From contig NW_024881278.1 of NCBI RefSeq assembly GCF_018691265.1, positions 7,585,501 through 7,649,500 on the forward strand: DNA of 64,000 nt, read 5' to 3'. Below are positions 1 through 63,819 of this stretch, piece after piece. The stretch's first letter is position 1. Each line of letters opens with the position of its first letter. The notes below the pieces were generated by a model. That model had not been told where the DNA came from and ran no database searches. It saw only the letters and a program-made list of their open reading frames with translations. Made by a program: the position numbers and the translations under genes. Source of the DNA: Tyto alba (taxonomy: Eukaryota; Chordata; Aves; Strigiformes; Tytonidae).

Positions 1-52353
<52,353 letters not shown>

Positions 52354-52433
52354 TCAGCGGCCCCTGCCCAGCTGCCGAAGCTTCAGGTGGCACTTTCCAG
52401 CGACGATCTTCAACGGAAAAACGCGTTCGCGGA

Positions 52434-52487
52434 TCAGGGCTGCCGCCGCCGCCGCCGCCGCCGCTCTTCCCGCTGCGCTGCCACCAT
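52434..52487 (-). other. Upstream reading frame in the EML6 leader encoding a poly-arginine peptide
   Basis: An ATG at 52487-52485 on the minus strand, with A at -3 and G at +4, opens a 17-codon frame, MVAAQREERRRRRRRQP, and ends at TGA 52436-52434. This is 180 nt before the EML6 ATG. The arginine run is the CGG repeat read in this frame. It would be an uORF only if transcription starts to the right of 52487, which is plausible but not shown. Confidence 0.5.
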
Positions 52488-52526
52488 AATCTGCTGCCGC
52501 CGCCGCCGCCGCTGCCGCTGCCGCCC
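52439..52526 (-). repeat. GGC/CGG trinucleotide repeats in the EML6 leader
   Basis: Two interrupted GCC runs on the plus strand, about 52441-52464 (eight near-perfect units) and about 52495-52526 (units interrupted by GCT), read as GGC/CGG on the EML6 transcript. They lie about 190-270 nt upstream of the start codon. Repeats of this type can vary in length between individuals and can form G-rich secondary structure. Confidence 0.85.
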
Positions 52527-53739
52527 AGGATGAGGAGCTGCCGCTTCCCCGCCGCTGCGCGACCCAGGCAACTTCTTGGGGGAGAAGGGAGACCGCGAAA
52601 ATACACCTACAGAGGCAGCAGACAGGGCTTTTTCTTTCCGAAGGCAAAGTAACTTCTGTGCGTCACCACCACCACCACCTGCCAAAGGCTCCCTGCTCCA
52701 TCTCCCCTACTGCACCTTCCCAGCTTCCTGCAAAAAGCTTCCTGGGTGCTTTTCTTTTCAAGGTATCTGTCTTTGGGTCAAAACTGAGAGAGAGGAAAAA
52801 AAAACCCAAACCCAAAAAACACACACACACAAAAAAAAAAAAAAACCCAAAACAAAAAACCACAAACCAACGTGGTTTTGAATTGCAGAATATCTGTGTA
52901 CTTAAAATGCAAAGGGACTACTTTGAGGCGGGGAGCACTGTTTGGATCCGTGCTGTGGAAGTCCTACGTGGTCTGGGGTCTTCTAAGCCTTTTCCTCAGG
53001 GCCCAATGCTCTGAGTCTTTCTATGAGATACTACTGAAAGAGAGGATTCGTATGCACCATCCAGCATAAATACAGTAGTATTACCCCACCTTTCCTTATA
53101 ACCCCAGCAACCCCAAATTTCCTCCTTCTGGAGTCTACAGCAACTATATAATTACATAAACTATGTAATTAAAACAATTTTTTGTTCCCGTTTTTCAGTC
53201 ACAAACCACTCCCAATTTGCCATGAAGTAGTGGGGGGCTGTGTTTTTATTTACTGTCATCCTTTGGCATGATATTCCCAAAGAACACATTTCCTTGCTTG
53301 TCTTCTGCCTTTACCAAAGCAAGATTTGTATTGCCACTATCGGTCGAGCGCGGTCGCTGCATGTTGTTTGTGATCAGACATCCACCACTTTATAGTATTG
53401 CTCAACAGAGGACCAAACCCAACCTTCCAGAAACTCGGCCACAAACGCTGGGAAAGGGATGCTACAATCAGAGGAGCAAACTCGAAGCCTCATTCATAGA
53501 GCACAGAGCCAGATGGAAGGGAAGAGTGAACCACCCGCCACGGGGCTAACCCCTTTGCCTTTCCCCACACAACACGCCTCGCGCTGGCTGCCCAAACTGA
53601 AGAGCAGCGTGTTGACACCGGCTCACATAAAGGGTTACAGCGCCAGGGACACGGGCAGTGTAACCCGCAAGCGATACAACCCGCCCTCAGTGAATTACGC
53701 TCCACGCCTGAAGCAAATCTGAGGGTAAAACCCGGCCTC

Positions 53740-54330
53740 GCACCCAGAGCGACAGTCTCCAGAGGGAGCACCATCTCTCACGGCCCCCCGGCCGGCTACC
53801 CCTACCGCCGTCAGCCGGGCGCTGCCCCGCAGCCCGGCTCCCGGAGCGCCGTCCCCGCGGCGAGGGGACCTGCCCCCGGCACCTCAGGGCCGGGCTCTGC
53901 CCTCTTCCCCCCGCCCCGGCCCCCGCGGCGCCTCATGGGGATGCGAGTTCCGGCGGGCGGCCGCCAGCCCGGGAGGCAGCGGCCGGGCGACTACGAGTCC
54001 CAGCGTGCCCTGCGGCGGCGCGGCGGGAGGTTGCTGTGGTGACGGCTCTGAGGAGGGGGCGGTTGGTGCCAACGGCCGCCCGCGGCTCTTCCCGCCCTTT
54101 GTTGAGGGCGCGGCCGCGGCGGCCCCGGAGGCCGGGGCGGGGGCGGGGTGGCCGCGCCGCGGGGCTGCCGCGGTGTTCGCTTATAATCGCGGTGTGAGTG
54201 ACCTCGCTCATACGGCTCCGTCCCTGGAAGGGCTCAAGGCCAGGCTGCGCGGCGCTTTGGGCAGCCTGGGCTGGTGGAAGGTGTCCCTGCCCGGGGCAGG
54301 GGGGTTGGGACTACATCATCTTCAAGGTCC
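53740..54330. promoter_or_regulatory. Second CpG island, orphan promoter candidate
   Basis: A GC- and CpG-dense block about 1.5 kb upstream of the EML6 leader island and separated from it by AT-richer sequence. It includes C-rich/Sp1-like stretches (53.88-53.93 kb), a ZNF143-type site (53990-54010) and a G-quadruplex-like run (54134-54151: G4-C-G5-C-G4-T-GG). The density fits an active promoter. It may serve a divergent noncoding transcript, or be a distal EML6 promoter with a noncoding first exon. The direction is unknown. Confidence 0.65.
53990..54010 (+). promoter_or_regulatory. ZNF143/Staf (SBS) promoter motif
   Basis: ACTACGAGTCCCAGCGTGCC matches the known ACTACAAyTCCCAGCATGCC element at all but a few positions. 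In vertebrates this element lies mostly within about 200 bp of transcription starts in CpG-island promoters and binds ZNF143 with THAP11. Its presence marks this island as a likely real promoter. Confidence 0.75.
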
Positions 54331-54362
54331 CTTCCAACCCAAACCATCCTGTGACTTCAGAA
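54215..54362 (+). mobile_element. CR1 LINE, 3' end fragment (plus orientation)
   Basis: CR1 3' tail wording is clear: GGGCTCAAGGCCAGGCTGCG, TTTGGGCAGCCTGGGCTGGT, GGTGTCCCTGCCC, TTGGGACTACATCATCTTCA and AGGTCCCTTCCAACCC. The copy is short (about 150 bp) and rather well preserved. It sits at the right edge of the second CpG island and adds to its GC content. Confidence 0.88.
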
Positions 54363-57305
54363 TAGTTCCATTAATCTGAAAATAAAAGTGTCGAATGTTG
54401 AATACAAGTTCACCCAAGTCCTTCCCCCAAATGTTGTGGCTTGCCACCACTAGCCACATGCACATGTACACAATAAAAAACATCTTCCCATTCACAGCTG
54501 TGAGACGTTTGGATAGAAGAATTTATAAAAATGAATATAGAACAAAATTAGCCGGTCCTTTCTTCACAGTCAGCTTTTTACTGCAGTTGATTGTTTCTGC
54601 AGCAGTTAACATAGGAGAGCATAGCAGCCACACACCAAAACACACATCTTGTTTTGTCCAAACACATACAGCCATTAAAATGACTGTTGTTACCAAGCAC
54701 ACAATCCATTACTACAAAAGCCCTTTTCAAAAGGAATAGTAACTGAACACAGAAAACGGCAAACACATTTATGTCTGTGTGCTGATCTCTGTGGTTTAAA
54801 AGCTGCTGGGACACGTTTTTCTGTCTTGAATCACATTACCTGTGGTAATACGCCAGGTCTTCAGGACAGAGCGCGTGGTACACCTGTATAAAAATACCTT
54901 ATTTTCCAGTAGTCCTTGAGGAATGTCGTTGCAAAGGCTCTTCATACTGTTATTTACTCATGTTAAGGTCAGTTCTGCACCTAATTTGAATGCTTCTAAA
55001 AGCTATTTAAAATATTTCAAATTTGCATAGGGTGTAGCATTTTAATGAGCGCCTTTGTGACTGTCTCCCACTCAGTTAGATAAAGTAACTCAGGGTCTTT
55101 GAATATTTCAGTAATATGTAATTGCTAAATCAACCCCCTCTCCTACCTCCTTTTGGGTAACTTTAGAAAATACGTTTTAAAAAATAAAAATGTGTTTAAC
55201 TTTTAACATAAACAAACTCTTAAGGATTTAACATGCTTCTTATATTTTCTTATATTTTGTTGTTACAAGATTTAGTCTTGGAAGAACCTTGTGATGTCCC
55301 TGAATAAACAAGTTAATGTTTCCTGCCTTAAGAGCAAATAGTTTAATACTGAACACGAGTTTCTGTCCAATAAAGTTGTCCTAAAAGATTTCTAGGATCA
55401 GCAGCATTAATAATAAGGTGATATATTATCTCTGAATGTCAAACTGCTAAGCTACATTGTATTTAGGAAATAATATTTGCACTGTAGGCATTAATTCAAA
55501 ATAATGGAATCTTGACATAAATATAGCATTTTGTTACGGATGGCATTGTCGATTAGATATGCTATGGTATTGTTTTAGTTACCCAGCACGTAGGTAATTA
55601 TTTACACTATTCTCTTAGTGTTACTTTCCTTCTTTTACCAACAAACAGCTAATAAAATACAGCTAGCCTTTTAATATGATTTTTAATCTGCTCACCTCTC
55701 TTGGGTCACGTAACGGACTTGGGTAGTCCCACAGCCACCTACATGTAGGCAGGAGATTCTTCTCCTAGAAGAGAAACTTGATATAACCTCTCACATCCTT
55801 GTATATTTGTAATCTTTAGATAGCCTCAAAGGGCAGGGGCAAGAACAGCTTTAAAGACACTGTGTGTTGCATTACCCACAGGCACACAAACCCACTTGTG
55901 CTGGAAACCTGGGTGAAGTTTCTTCATGTAGCTATGAAACAATTTCAATCTCATTATTTTATTTTTGTCTTCTCTGAAACATCGGAATGTGGAAGATTGT
56001 TTTGTCAACTAGCAGATGTGGGTACCTAATACGACTTCCCATGAATTATGAATTCTTCATCCTTTCTCATCTCAGTAATATTCAATGGAATAACTTCCAT
56101 GTGATCTTAGCTTTCTTTTTATGATTTTTTTGTTATATAATTCTCATTTTAAAAATGAATACATATGACAAATACGCTCTTCACCTACTCAACAAGGACA
56201 AAAAACTAGTTTCAAGTCCCTGCTTGTGTGGCTGTCACCTTTCTGTGAGCAACAGTGGTCAAGTTATTTATTGGTCAACTTTGTTATTTCAGTCTTCACT
56301 AGAACCTTGGCATATTCTTTTTTCATTTGTGATATTTAGTATGATCAAAATGTGGAGGCATTAAACAATAGCCATTGTTTTACTAAAAATATATCCTCAG
56401 TTTCAGAAAAAAATATTTTTTATAAATCATTATCATTATTGTAGCAATGAAATACACTACTCATGAACCAACATCCCGAAAGCCCTTAAAACTAAATTAC
56501 GTGGAACTACAAGTTCAGTTTCCGCTTATCTTCCTATAATCTGTACTGTCAATGATTCTGTGAAATTTAAATTTTTTTGTGTGTGAATTACCTTTCACAA
56601 TGAGTTTTTTCTGGTTTTGGTATTTTTTTTTTTCCCCAATTTAAAAAAAAAAAAAAAAAGGCATTATTACTTTCCCACTAGGAGCTATCATGTTGCTAAA
56701 ACTGTTCCTCAATACTGCAACCTACTGTTCATTGTCAGTACAACAAATATCACTGATGATTTTGTGTTTTGTTTTTAGTGTAGTATCGGGTATAAAACTA
56801 ACTAAAAGTAATTCTTGAGGTACAGACCTAATAACATAAGCTTTATTTTAGATTGGCAGCTGTGAAAAACACATGGGAAGTTCTGGAATCCTCAATATCA
56901 CAAATATGAGGAAGGCTCAAAGGGAGCAATACAAACCAAGACAGCAGGAACCTCAGTAAAAAAGGGCATTTATGTTCAAAAATGACTAGTCTGAACTAGT
57001 CTGAACGTATTCCCAATTTAACATAACACTTGTAAAAATCAATGCTTTAACATATATTTAAGAACGTAATTAAAAGATACTTTAAAATTTGCAATAGCAC
57101 CACTGTTTTTCCTCCTCCCTGCAGCAAGGAGCCACTTAGCCTAGCCTAGAACATGTATCCCTTGATTTTTACTTCTTCTTTGCTTTAAATGTAAAAACAG
57201 ACTGATACAGCATCTTGTACCAGTAGTACCTGAATGACAGTTACCACACTCCCTTTCTGCCAAAGGGATCATTAACTGCTGTGGAGGGTTTTGTGGGGTT
57301 TGGGA

Positions 57306-57390
57306 GTTTTTTTGTGGGGTGGTTTGTTTTTTTTTTTGTGTTTTTTTTTGTTTTGTTTTGTTTTGTTTTGTTTTGCTTGCTTGTTTGTTT
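57306..57390. repeat. T-rich tract with GTTTT pentamers
   Basis: A T-dominated stretch with GTTTT repeated five times at about 57350-57375 and a flanking (CTTG)n-like tail. Simple repeat in the intergenic interval. Confidence 0.85.
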
Positions 57391-59049
57391 TAAAGCATGC
57401 CTTGTATAGAAGATGCCAAAAAGCAACACATCTCAAATTAACTCCAATCCTCTGTGATATATCCTGCCCACTCTATACATAAGAGCTGTGATTAACAATG
57501 AACATGGAGATCTTCCCTCCCAGAAACATCTGTGTTATGTCCTAGATCTTTGCTACGCTAAATACCATTTATAACTCATATTTTTATGGATGAATGTACA
57601 GCAGATGCATTGAGATGGCATATTAATTGGTATTTCAAAATAGGTACCTCTTATTTAGGCTGTAAATAATTTTTGAAGTTATATAAATCTGTAATGAGGT
57701 GGGGGGAGGGATCAGAAGCAGGAACTGTGATCTACTTCTGTTTGTTGCCTGGCATTACATGAATCCAATCCTGATTGATGCCTTTCAGTGATTTTACAAG
57801 TTAACTACAAAATAGTAACAGGGGAATTGGCTCTAAGCTCTTATTCCTTGTGGGTGGAAGCACTGATTTGCATTGATGGAATGCTAGGATCTGGTCAGAA
57901 ATAGTGTTAGGGGAAAAAAAAAAAAAAAAAAGGAGTCTTTTTCATCCTCAGAGGCAAAGCAAGCCCATTTCTGAAAGACCGTATTCTTTCAAACCCTAGC
58001 CTGGAGAGAAAGTCCTTCTGACCAACCATAACGCAACTGTTGTGCTGCACGTCCAAGTGCAGTCCAGGACTGCCACGTGCAGCAGATTGAGAAAACCATC
58101 TGCGTTAAGCCCATCCCCGTGCAGAGCCAAGGCCGGGAGGGAAGAGGTGGCCGGCGGAGATGCAGCCCCCCGAGCAGCCCACTCGAGCCCCTCATACCTC
58201 GCACGGCAAACGCCGCGCTGCTGCACCTCCTGCCTGAAGGGTCTCCCAAGCCTAACAGGAGACCTGATCTCCAGTGGGTTACTGCCCGCCTTTATGCCTC
58301 TGGGGCTGTCTTGTAATCTTCTCATTGAATCTCAGTGATCAATTTAAAATTACTATCGCCATTGCAGAGATCTCGGATCTTCCCACAGAAACTTCACCCA
58401 TTTTTTCTGCCACAGCAAGGACGGTGGCATTCCTCACCTTTCAGCCAAGTATCCTAGCTGCCATACTTGACTCTGCTCCCATTCTATGATTATTCTTCTG
58501 AGACATGTCTCAATCTTGCCACAAGTTTACATAACTGTTTAAAAATCTGAGTTTTCCAAGTTAAAAGAACTCTCATCCAAGCTCTTAATTCTCTCGAGTG
58601 CACATATAATGCTCAGTGATAGCTGATCTGTTGCAGCTAAGCATCTCTCTGGATAGAGTGACCTCTCATGGATACCACTGGGACTCTCTGAATAAGGGAA
58701 ATTTTTTCTCAGCTACATGTGGGAGTAAAAGAATAGCAGTATTAATAAGAAAGTAGTAACAAAATTCATGTTAGGCCCAGATGATTTCTACTGCTATTAC
58801 ATAATGGACCACCACACCATCTCATGTAACAGTTAAAGATTATTATGTGAAATTCGTTAATATAAAATGATACCTCAAGCACAGAGCGACATGTGTAATT
58901 AAACTGCGCTGTGGATTTGATGTTCACAATCAGCAGGTTAATTGGGATGCCGAGCTTAAGCAGCAAGGGAGGATTCATTAGGAAATAGATGCTGATGCAC
59001 AAAATCCTTCCTTTCACACTTTACAGAATAAATCAGTATTTTTACTGCA

Positions 59050-59215
59050 AAGCAGCCCGTTTTCAGCCCCCCGGTTCTCCGGCCCGGGGCGGGGGAGCAG
59101 AGGCTCTCGCCTCTGAGGGTGGGGGCTGGCTGAGGCCCGGCGCGGGCACACGCAGCTCGCCCCGATCTGCTTCGCTGGCCTCAGCGCCCAGTCTGGCACA
59201 TCTCACCCTGCCAGG
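59050..59215. other. Short CG-rich patch in the intergenic interval
   Basis: About 165 bp with GGCCCGGGGCGGGGGAGC and AGGCCCGGCGCGGGCACACG, in otherwise AT-rich DNA between SPTBN1 and EML6. It is too short for a typical promoter island. No gene was recognised. Confidence 0.5.
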
Positions 59216-61064
59216 CTGTCATCAGAATGCAGAGCACCAAAAAGTACAAGCCAAATTAGAAGCAAAGCCCCTAACTCCTACACTTTTATCACTGAATTGC
59301 TCTGTGTTGCAGTATGTTTCTCTTTATTCTCACTAGCTGTCCTGTGTTGTGCCGTGTTGCCAGCACTGCATTGTAGGTTCGGTTTAAGCTTCGCCTTGTT
59401 TGTACTTCAATCTTGTTTAAAGTCTTTTGAAACAAAACACAGTGATGTACCAGAACCAGAATATTCATTGAATTGCTGTCACAAGGCTATAGAAAAATGC
59501 TTAACGGGATAAATTACATTCAGCAGTAAGGAAAGAAATCAATTAGCTTCAAGTGCTGAATACTGACTCCTCAGCTAGGCCCTGCTCACCCATCGTCGCG
59601 GGGACAATTAAAATCCCGACGCATTGAGAACACAGTGCTTTCTTACCTGAGTTTTGTTCTGCTCGACCTCAAAACATGCCTTCTTCATACCAGGCCACAG
59701 AAAAGCAAGCTGAACCCTTCTTCCACTTCTGCTGGCCGAGAGCTCCTGTCCCTCCTGGTGTCAGGATGTGGCCTCCACTGTTCAGTCCAGAGGCAGAGCT
59801 GTCATGTCAGAGAGCTGAATTCTGCTTTTTCCAGTAATTTAATTCTTAACATTAAGTCAGTCACTTAGCACAGCTTGATTTTCTGAGTTTTTTTGTTTTG
59901 AACAAAAAGCACTAATGTTTGTTCCAACTCATTGTGATTTCAGTTTCTGTATTTATTCAGCCACCTGTAATTAGTTAAGGTACAAAACCCAAAATATGCA
60001 TATAAAAAAGCAAAACTGTATCATACCTGCAAGTTATTTATTACAAAAGTATATTATTAAAGACCCTCGACACTTAAAGTCCGTTCTCTGTGATCCCAAT
60101 CATAAAAAGAACATGGTAAAGTGAAAAACCGTCTAAAACAGTATTTCACAGGAACAGGGATTAATCACACATTTACTTTACCATTAAACTTCCTCATATG
60201 GAGTACAACCCTACAATAGAACACATTTGCTATGCAGAACAGATGGATTAACAGATTATTTGCATCAATCTAAAAGAAAACCCTCCCACCCAACACATGC
60301 TTCATTCCTATGGCTAATGAGCTGGGGTTTTTCCCCCTCATTGTACTTAATTCACCAGGATAAGGGAAGGACCCTCCAGGCACAGCTCAACCTAGAAGAC
60401 AATATGAGGCTCCCCCCCCAGAGGACAAAAGACAGGAGGGTTTCTCTTCCTCATAACAATCATAGTAATGTAGCTGAAAAAGTGGTTGGACTGAATTATT
60501 TTTCTCTGAAAGTTTTAAGGTTCTGTATTACTTTTGCAATGTATCTCCCTCCAGAGGACATATAAACAATCTAAATAAGGGTTGGCTTATGAACCCAGCA
60601 AACAAAAGAAACTGCAATATAGTGGTAAACTGGACTACAAATCCTCATTCTTCAGTGTGGTAACCAGAAGGGACAGAACGTTTCACCTATCAGGGACGTA
60701 ACCATGTTTAGGGGTGCAATTCAGAAAGTAACACAGCCACCTCTGCCACACTTCACACCGGTGGCAGTGACAACCTGCTCCACTTTTAGTCCCGTTTCTG
60801 TCATCCACAGTGAGTCGTCCTCCTCCCCCTGATATGTTTGAGCAGTCCCTTCGCATAATCCAAGCGAGATTCCCCCACTCCTCCTCCCTTCGGGAACGAG
60901 CGCACCCACCGACTGGGTGCGCGCACTGACTTGACTTTGTCCGAGGAGGCTCTTCCTGATCCACCAATTCTCTCTGCACAGAAACTGCACCCTCACAGTC
61001 CCAAGGGAGAACAGGCAAGGCTTACTAGAATTTGCTCTTGTTCCTCAGCAACTTGAAATCATTT

Positions 61065-63603
61065 CCTAATCAGAAAGGACTTTTATTCGAGTACTTTTCA
61101 GGAAAAACTTGCAGTAAGAGGCAAGACAAACAAAAATAACTCTGAAGGCATGTTCAACCCAGACACTACACAATTACACACAACAGATAATCAAGATCAA
61201 TCTGATAAACTACTCATTGTAAGATCTTAATTGAAGTGACAAATATGGTAAGGCATCAACATTTTTGTGTACTTTAATCAACTAAGACAAATGTTTCATA
61301 TTCTCTTCGAATGTTAAACCTCAGCTTTTTATATTGTATTCAATTATACAAGACTAGCAGTGTTATCCTACATTTTACTAATAGTTAGACTGGAACAATG
61401 TAATATCACAAAAGTAAAAACTCATGCGCATGAATATTCCATTGTTTAAAAACAAAAAACTTTGGAAAACAAGAAAAACCCAGAAAACACAGTATACTCC
61501 ATGAAAAGAATTAAGACACTGTATTTGTCACATGTTCAGGAAACGGTGGCTTAGGAACACATTAGTTTGCAGCTTATCTAGCCACTTTCTACCTAAAATT
61601 ACAGTTGAGTGTATTTTAACAATCAAAAAATTAAAAATCAGGTTCCTTACAGTTCACTGATTTTAAAACTCCTAATACCTATTAGAGTTTCCTGGAGCTA
61701 TTCCCTTTAGATGGTTTGCTAGATGGCATCCAATTTAAAGAACATTCTGACAAGATGCTGGTCTTTGAAACACTGACAAGGTCAAGAAAATAGTGAGCTT
61801 TGGAATCACCTTAGCTGCATTAAATGTATGTCATCACAGAAGCGCAATGGTGGCTGTGCTTTGAGAGGCATGTTTAAAAAAAATTGACATAAAAAACCCC
61901 AGTGAAATTAAACTGGGTAGGACAATAGGTCCTTGGTAAATTACAAAGTTAAATTATTGCCCGATTTACTGACAACTTAAGCACTTGAGCAAAAGGTAGG
62001 CAAAAAGTTGGAGAACTCACTCAAAATAATGTTCTTTTGCTGCAAACCAATACATGGATATTTACCCCAATCGGGTGAGAGGGTCAGGTAACTCGTTCAA
62101 TTGCCCTAGCCTATGCCTATGCTTACTTCCACTGATTCTGCTGGATTAATTTCTCATGAAAATTATCTATGTCAAAATATCTTACAAACCATTGATTTAA
62201 TTATTTCCCTCTTTATTCTTTGGCAGTTAATTTGGGGGCAGCCTGAAAGGGAGGGGCAGGTGGGAAACAAAGGGAAACAGAAGGTATGGAAAAGTGGAAA
62301 GAGAGAAAACAACTATTTCAGTGTGAACTTTTGCACAAAAAAACAATGAAATTACATTTGAAGACATTAGTTTCAGTGCACAGGAGAGATGACATTTTAA
62401 AATAACTTTATTTTTGATCCTCTTTCAAAATTATGATTTAACATCATCAGAAATGAAATAAGAAACTTAACCAGCATATTTAGTTTTAAAAGCATTTAAT
62501 GACATAGCATATATTTAACAGATAGGGTAAAAGTCTAGAGGTACAGTTCGATACAACTGAAAGCCAGTTCCAGTACTACTCTTGACTACAGGCCCAGTCA
62601 TTGAAAGTTCATTCCTATTAAATGTAATTTTTGATTGTGCAGTAAGATGAAAATTTTTCATTACAATAGTTACAGTGACAGAGAAATGCACACTATGTAT
62701 CAAATAGCAAGGTAATGTAGCAAAATTATAACACACAGTGCTGCAGCTGACAAGCAAGTAACCATTTGAGTAACATTACTTTTCCAGTAAATGCTTCAGT
62801 TCCACTTTTACACTTATCAATGATTTTAAAGGGTTTATTATACATCTAGTCTTATTATACTTTGTACTAGAATTATCTGAAACATACAATATAATGTATT
62901 TCAGCAAAAAAAAAAAAATTTGAAATTACAGATTATTTAAAACCGTATCAGCCTGCTAATCCATCTTGTACACCAACATTCTTATCTGTCATACTTGATG
63001 CAGAAAAGCTTCAGGTTGTGTTAATAACCAATGCCAGGATATAAATGGTTTGTCTGTAAGTTAATGCATACCTGCACTCTGTTACAGCAAAGATAATACA
63101 CTACCATTTTAATAAATGTTAGAATTGTAATGGGAGGCTCTACTAGTCAAGACTCAGCATAACAACCTTAAATGGAAGTGAACGTTTCTGAAAATTTGTA
63201 CATTGGTTTTTGATGTGCACAGTAGATTCGAAAGCACCGCTGCCTTGCATACCAATAGCACTAGGAGTGGGTTATTTTCCAAGACAGCCTCACAAAATTG
63301 AGGAACAGTTTAAATATTAAGATCTAATCTACATTAACTTCATTTAAAAAAAAAACAAAACAAAACAAAAACAAACCCCCAAAACCTGGTCCTCCCTCTC
63401 CTACAGAAGCTGCCCAATGCACCTCATACATTTGTAACTTTAGATTCTTTTTTGTTGGCTTTTTATTTTAAAACGCTCTATAAATAAAAAAATGTCAATC
63501 ACATTGAGGAACATGAGGCACAGAGAGTAACGTATTGGTTCTGAGCTCGCATGCTGGAATTCCACTGGAACGGTCAGAGAAGTGCAGTGTGTGGAGATGG
63601 AGT
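61065..63603 (-). other. SPTBN1: SPTBN1 3' untranslated region (extent tentative)
   Basis: The sequence after the SPTBN1 stop is AT-rich and lacks recognisable mobile elements, as expected for a conserved long UTR. On the minus strand, candidate AATAAA signals lie at 63467-63462, 62839-62834, 62412-62407, 62217-62212, 61087-61082 and 60042-60037. The human UTR is, to my memory, about 2.5-3 kb, which favours the signal near 61085. This is inference only. Shorter forms ending at the proximal signals are possible. Confidence 0.45.
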
Positions 63604-63819
63604 TCACTTCTTTTTACCAAAAAGGCTGAATCTTTTCTCTTTGTCTTTCTCTTTGTCTTTCTCCCGCTTGCCAGGGCTGGACTCGCTGGTTATTGTGACG
63701 CTGGCAGGCAGGGTCTGGGCACGGCTGGAGGCTGGAGTGCTCTGGGTGGTCGGGGACACTTCGATTTTGTCAGAAGAGATAGCTGATGTGATGGCCTGAA
63801 TCCACGTGTTCATCTCCTC
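63604..63819 (-). CDS. SPTBN1: SPTBN1 last coding exon (C-terminus of beta-II spectrin)
   Basis: The exon encodes 71 residues and a TGA at 63606-63604. It begins EEMNTWIQAITSAISSDK, the end of the final helix of the C-terminal pleckstrin-homology domain. Then comes a Ser/Thr/Pro-rich linker (STPASSRAQTLPAS), a lysine-rich KREKDKEKDKEK run and the end RFSLFGKKK. This is the long-isoform tail of non-erythroid beta-spectrin, which crosslinks actin with alpha-spectrin under membranes; the PH domain binds phosphoinositides. The acceptor is CTTTGGGGCTTCTTGAAG before GAGGAG; an alternative acceptor three bases downstream cannot be excluded. The rest of the gene lies to the right. The other beta-spectrins differ in the tail, so SPTBN1 is well supported. 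Confidence 0.95.
   Translation of the reverse strand, partial: EEMNTWIQAITSAISSDKIEVSPTTQSTPASSRAQTLPASVTITSESSPGKREKDKEKDKEKRFSLFGKKK

Larger units (their letters stand above)
54363..61060. other. Intergenic interval between EML6 promoter region and SPTBN1 3' end
   Basis: About 6.7 kb without a recognised gene on either strand. It contains poly(A) runs (56642-56659 and 57914-57931), the T-rich tract at 57.3 kb, GC-rich patches at about 57.97-58.32, 59.05-59.2 and 60.7-61.0 kb, and a conserved-looking block at 58.77-59.03 kb. Distal SPTBN1 3' UTR could extend into its right part. Confidence 0.6.

Noticed and set aside
52354..52647. Poly-alanine frame of about 97 codons across the EML6 leader
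   Set aside because: It starts at a non-ATG codon and its alanines are just the GGC repeat read in one frame. Only the short ATG-started frame at 52434-52487 was kept.
58330..58490. Possible LINE-like fragment (a frame reading LAAILDSAPIL)
   Set aside because: The resemblance to a LINE-2-type segment is too short and vague to support without a search.
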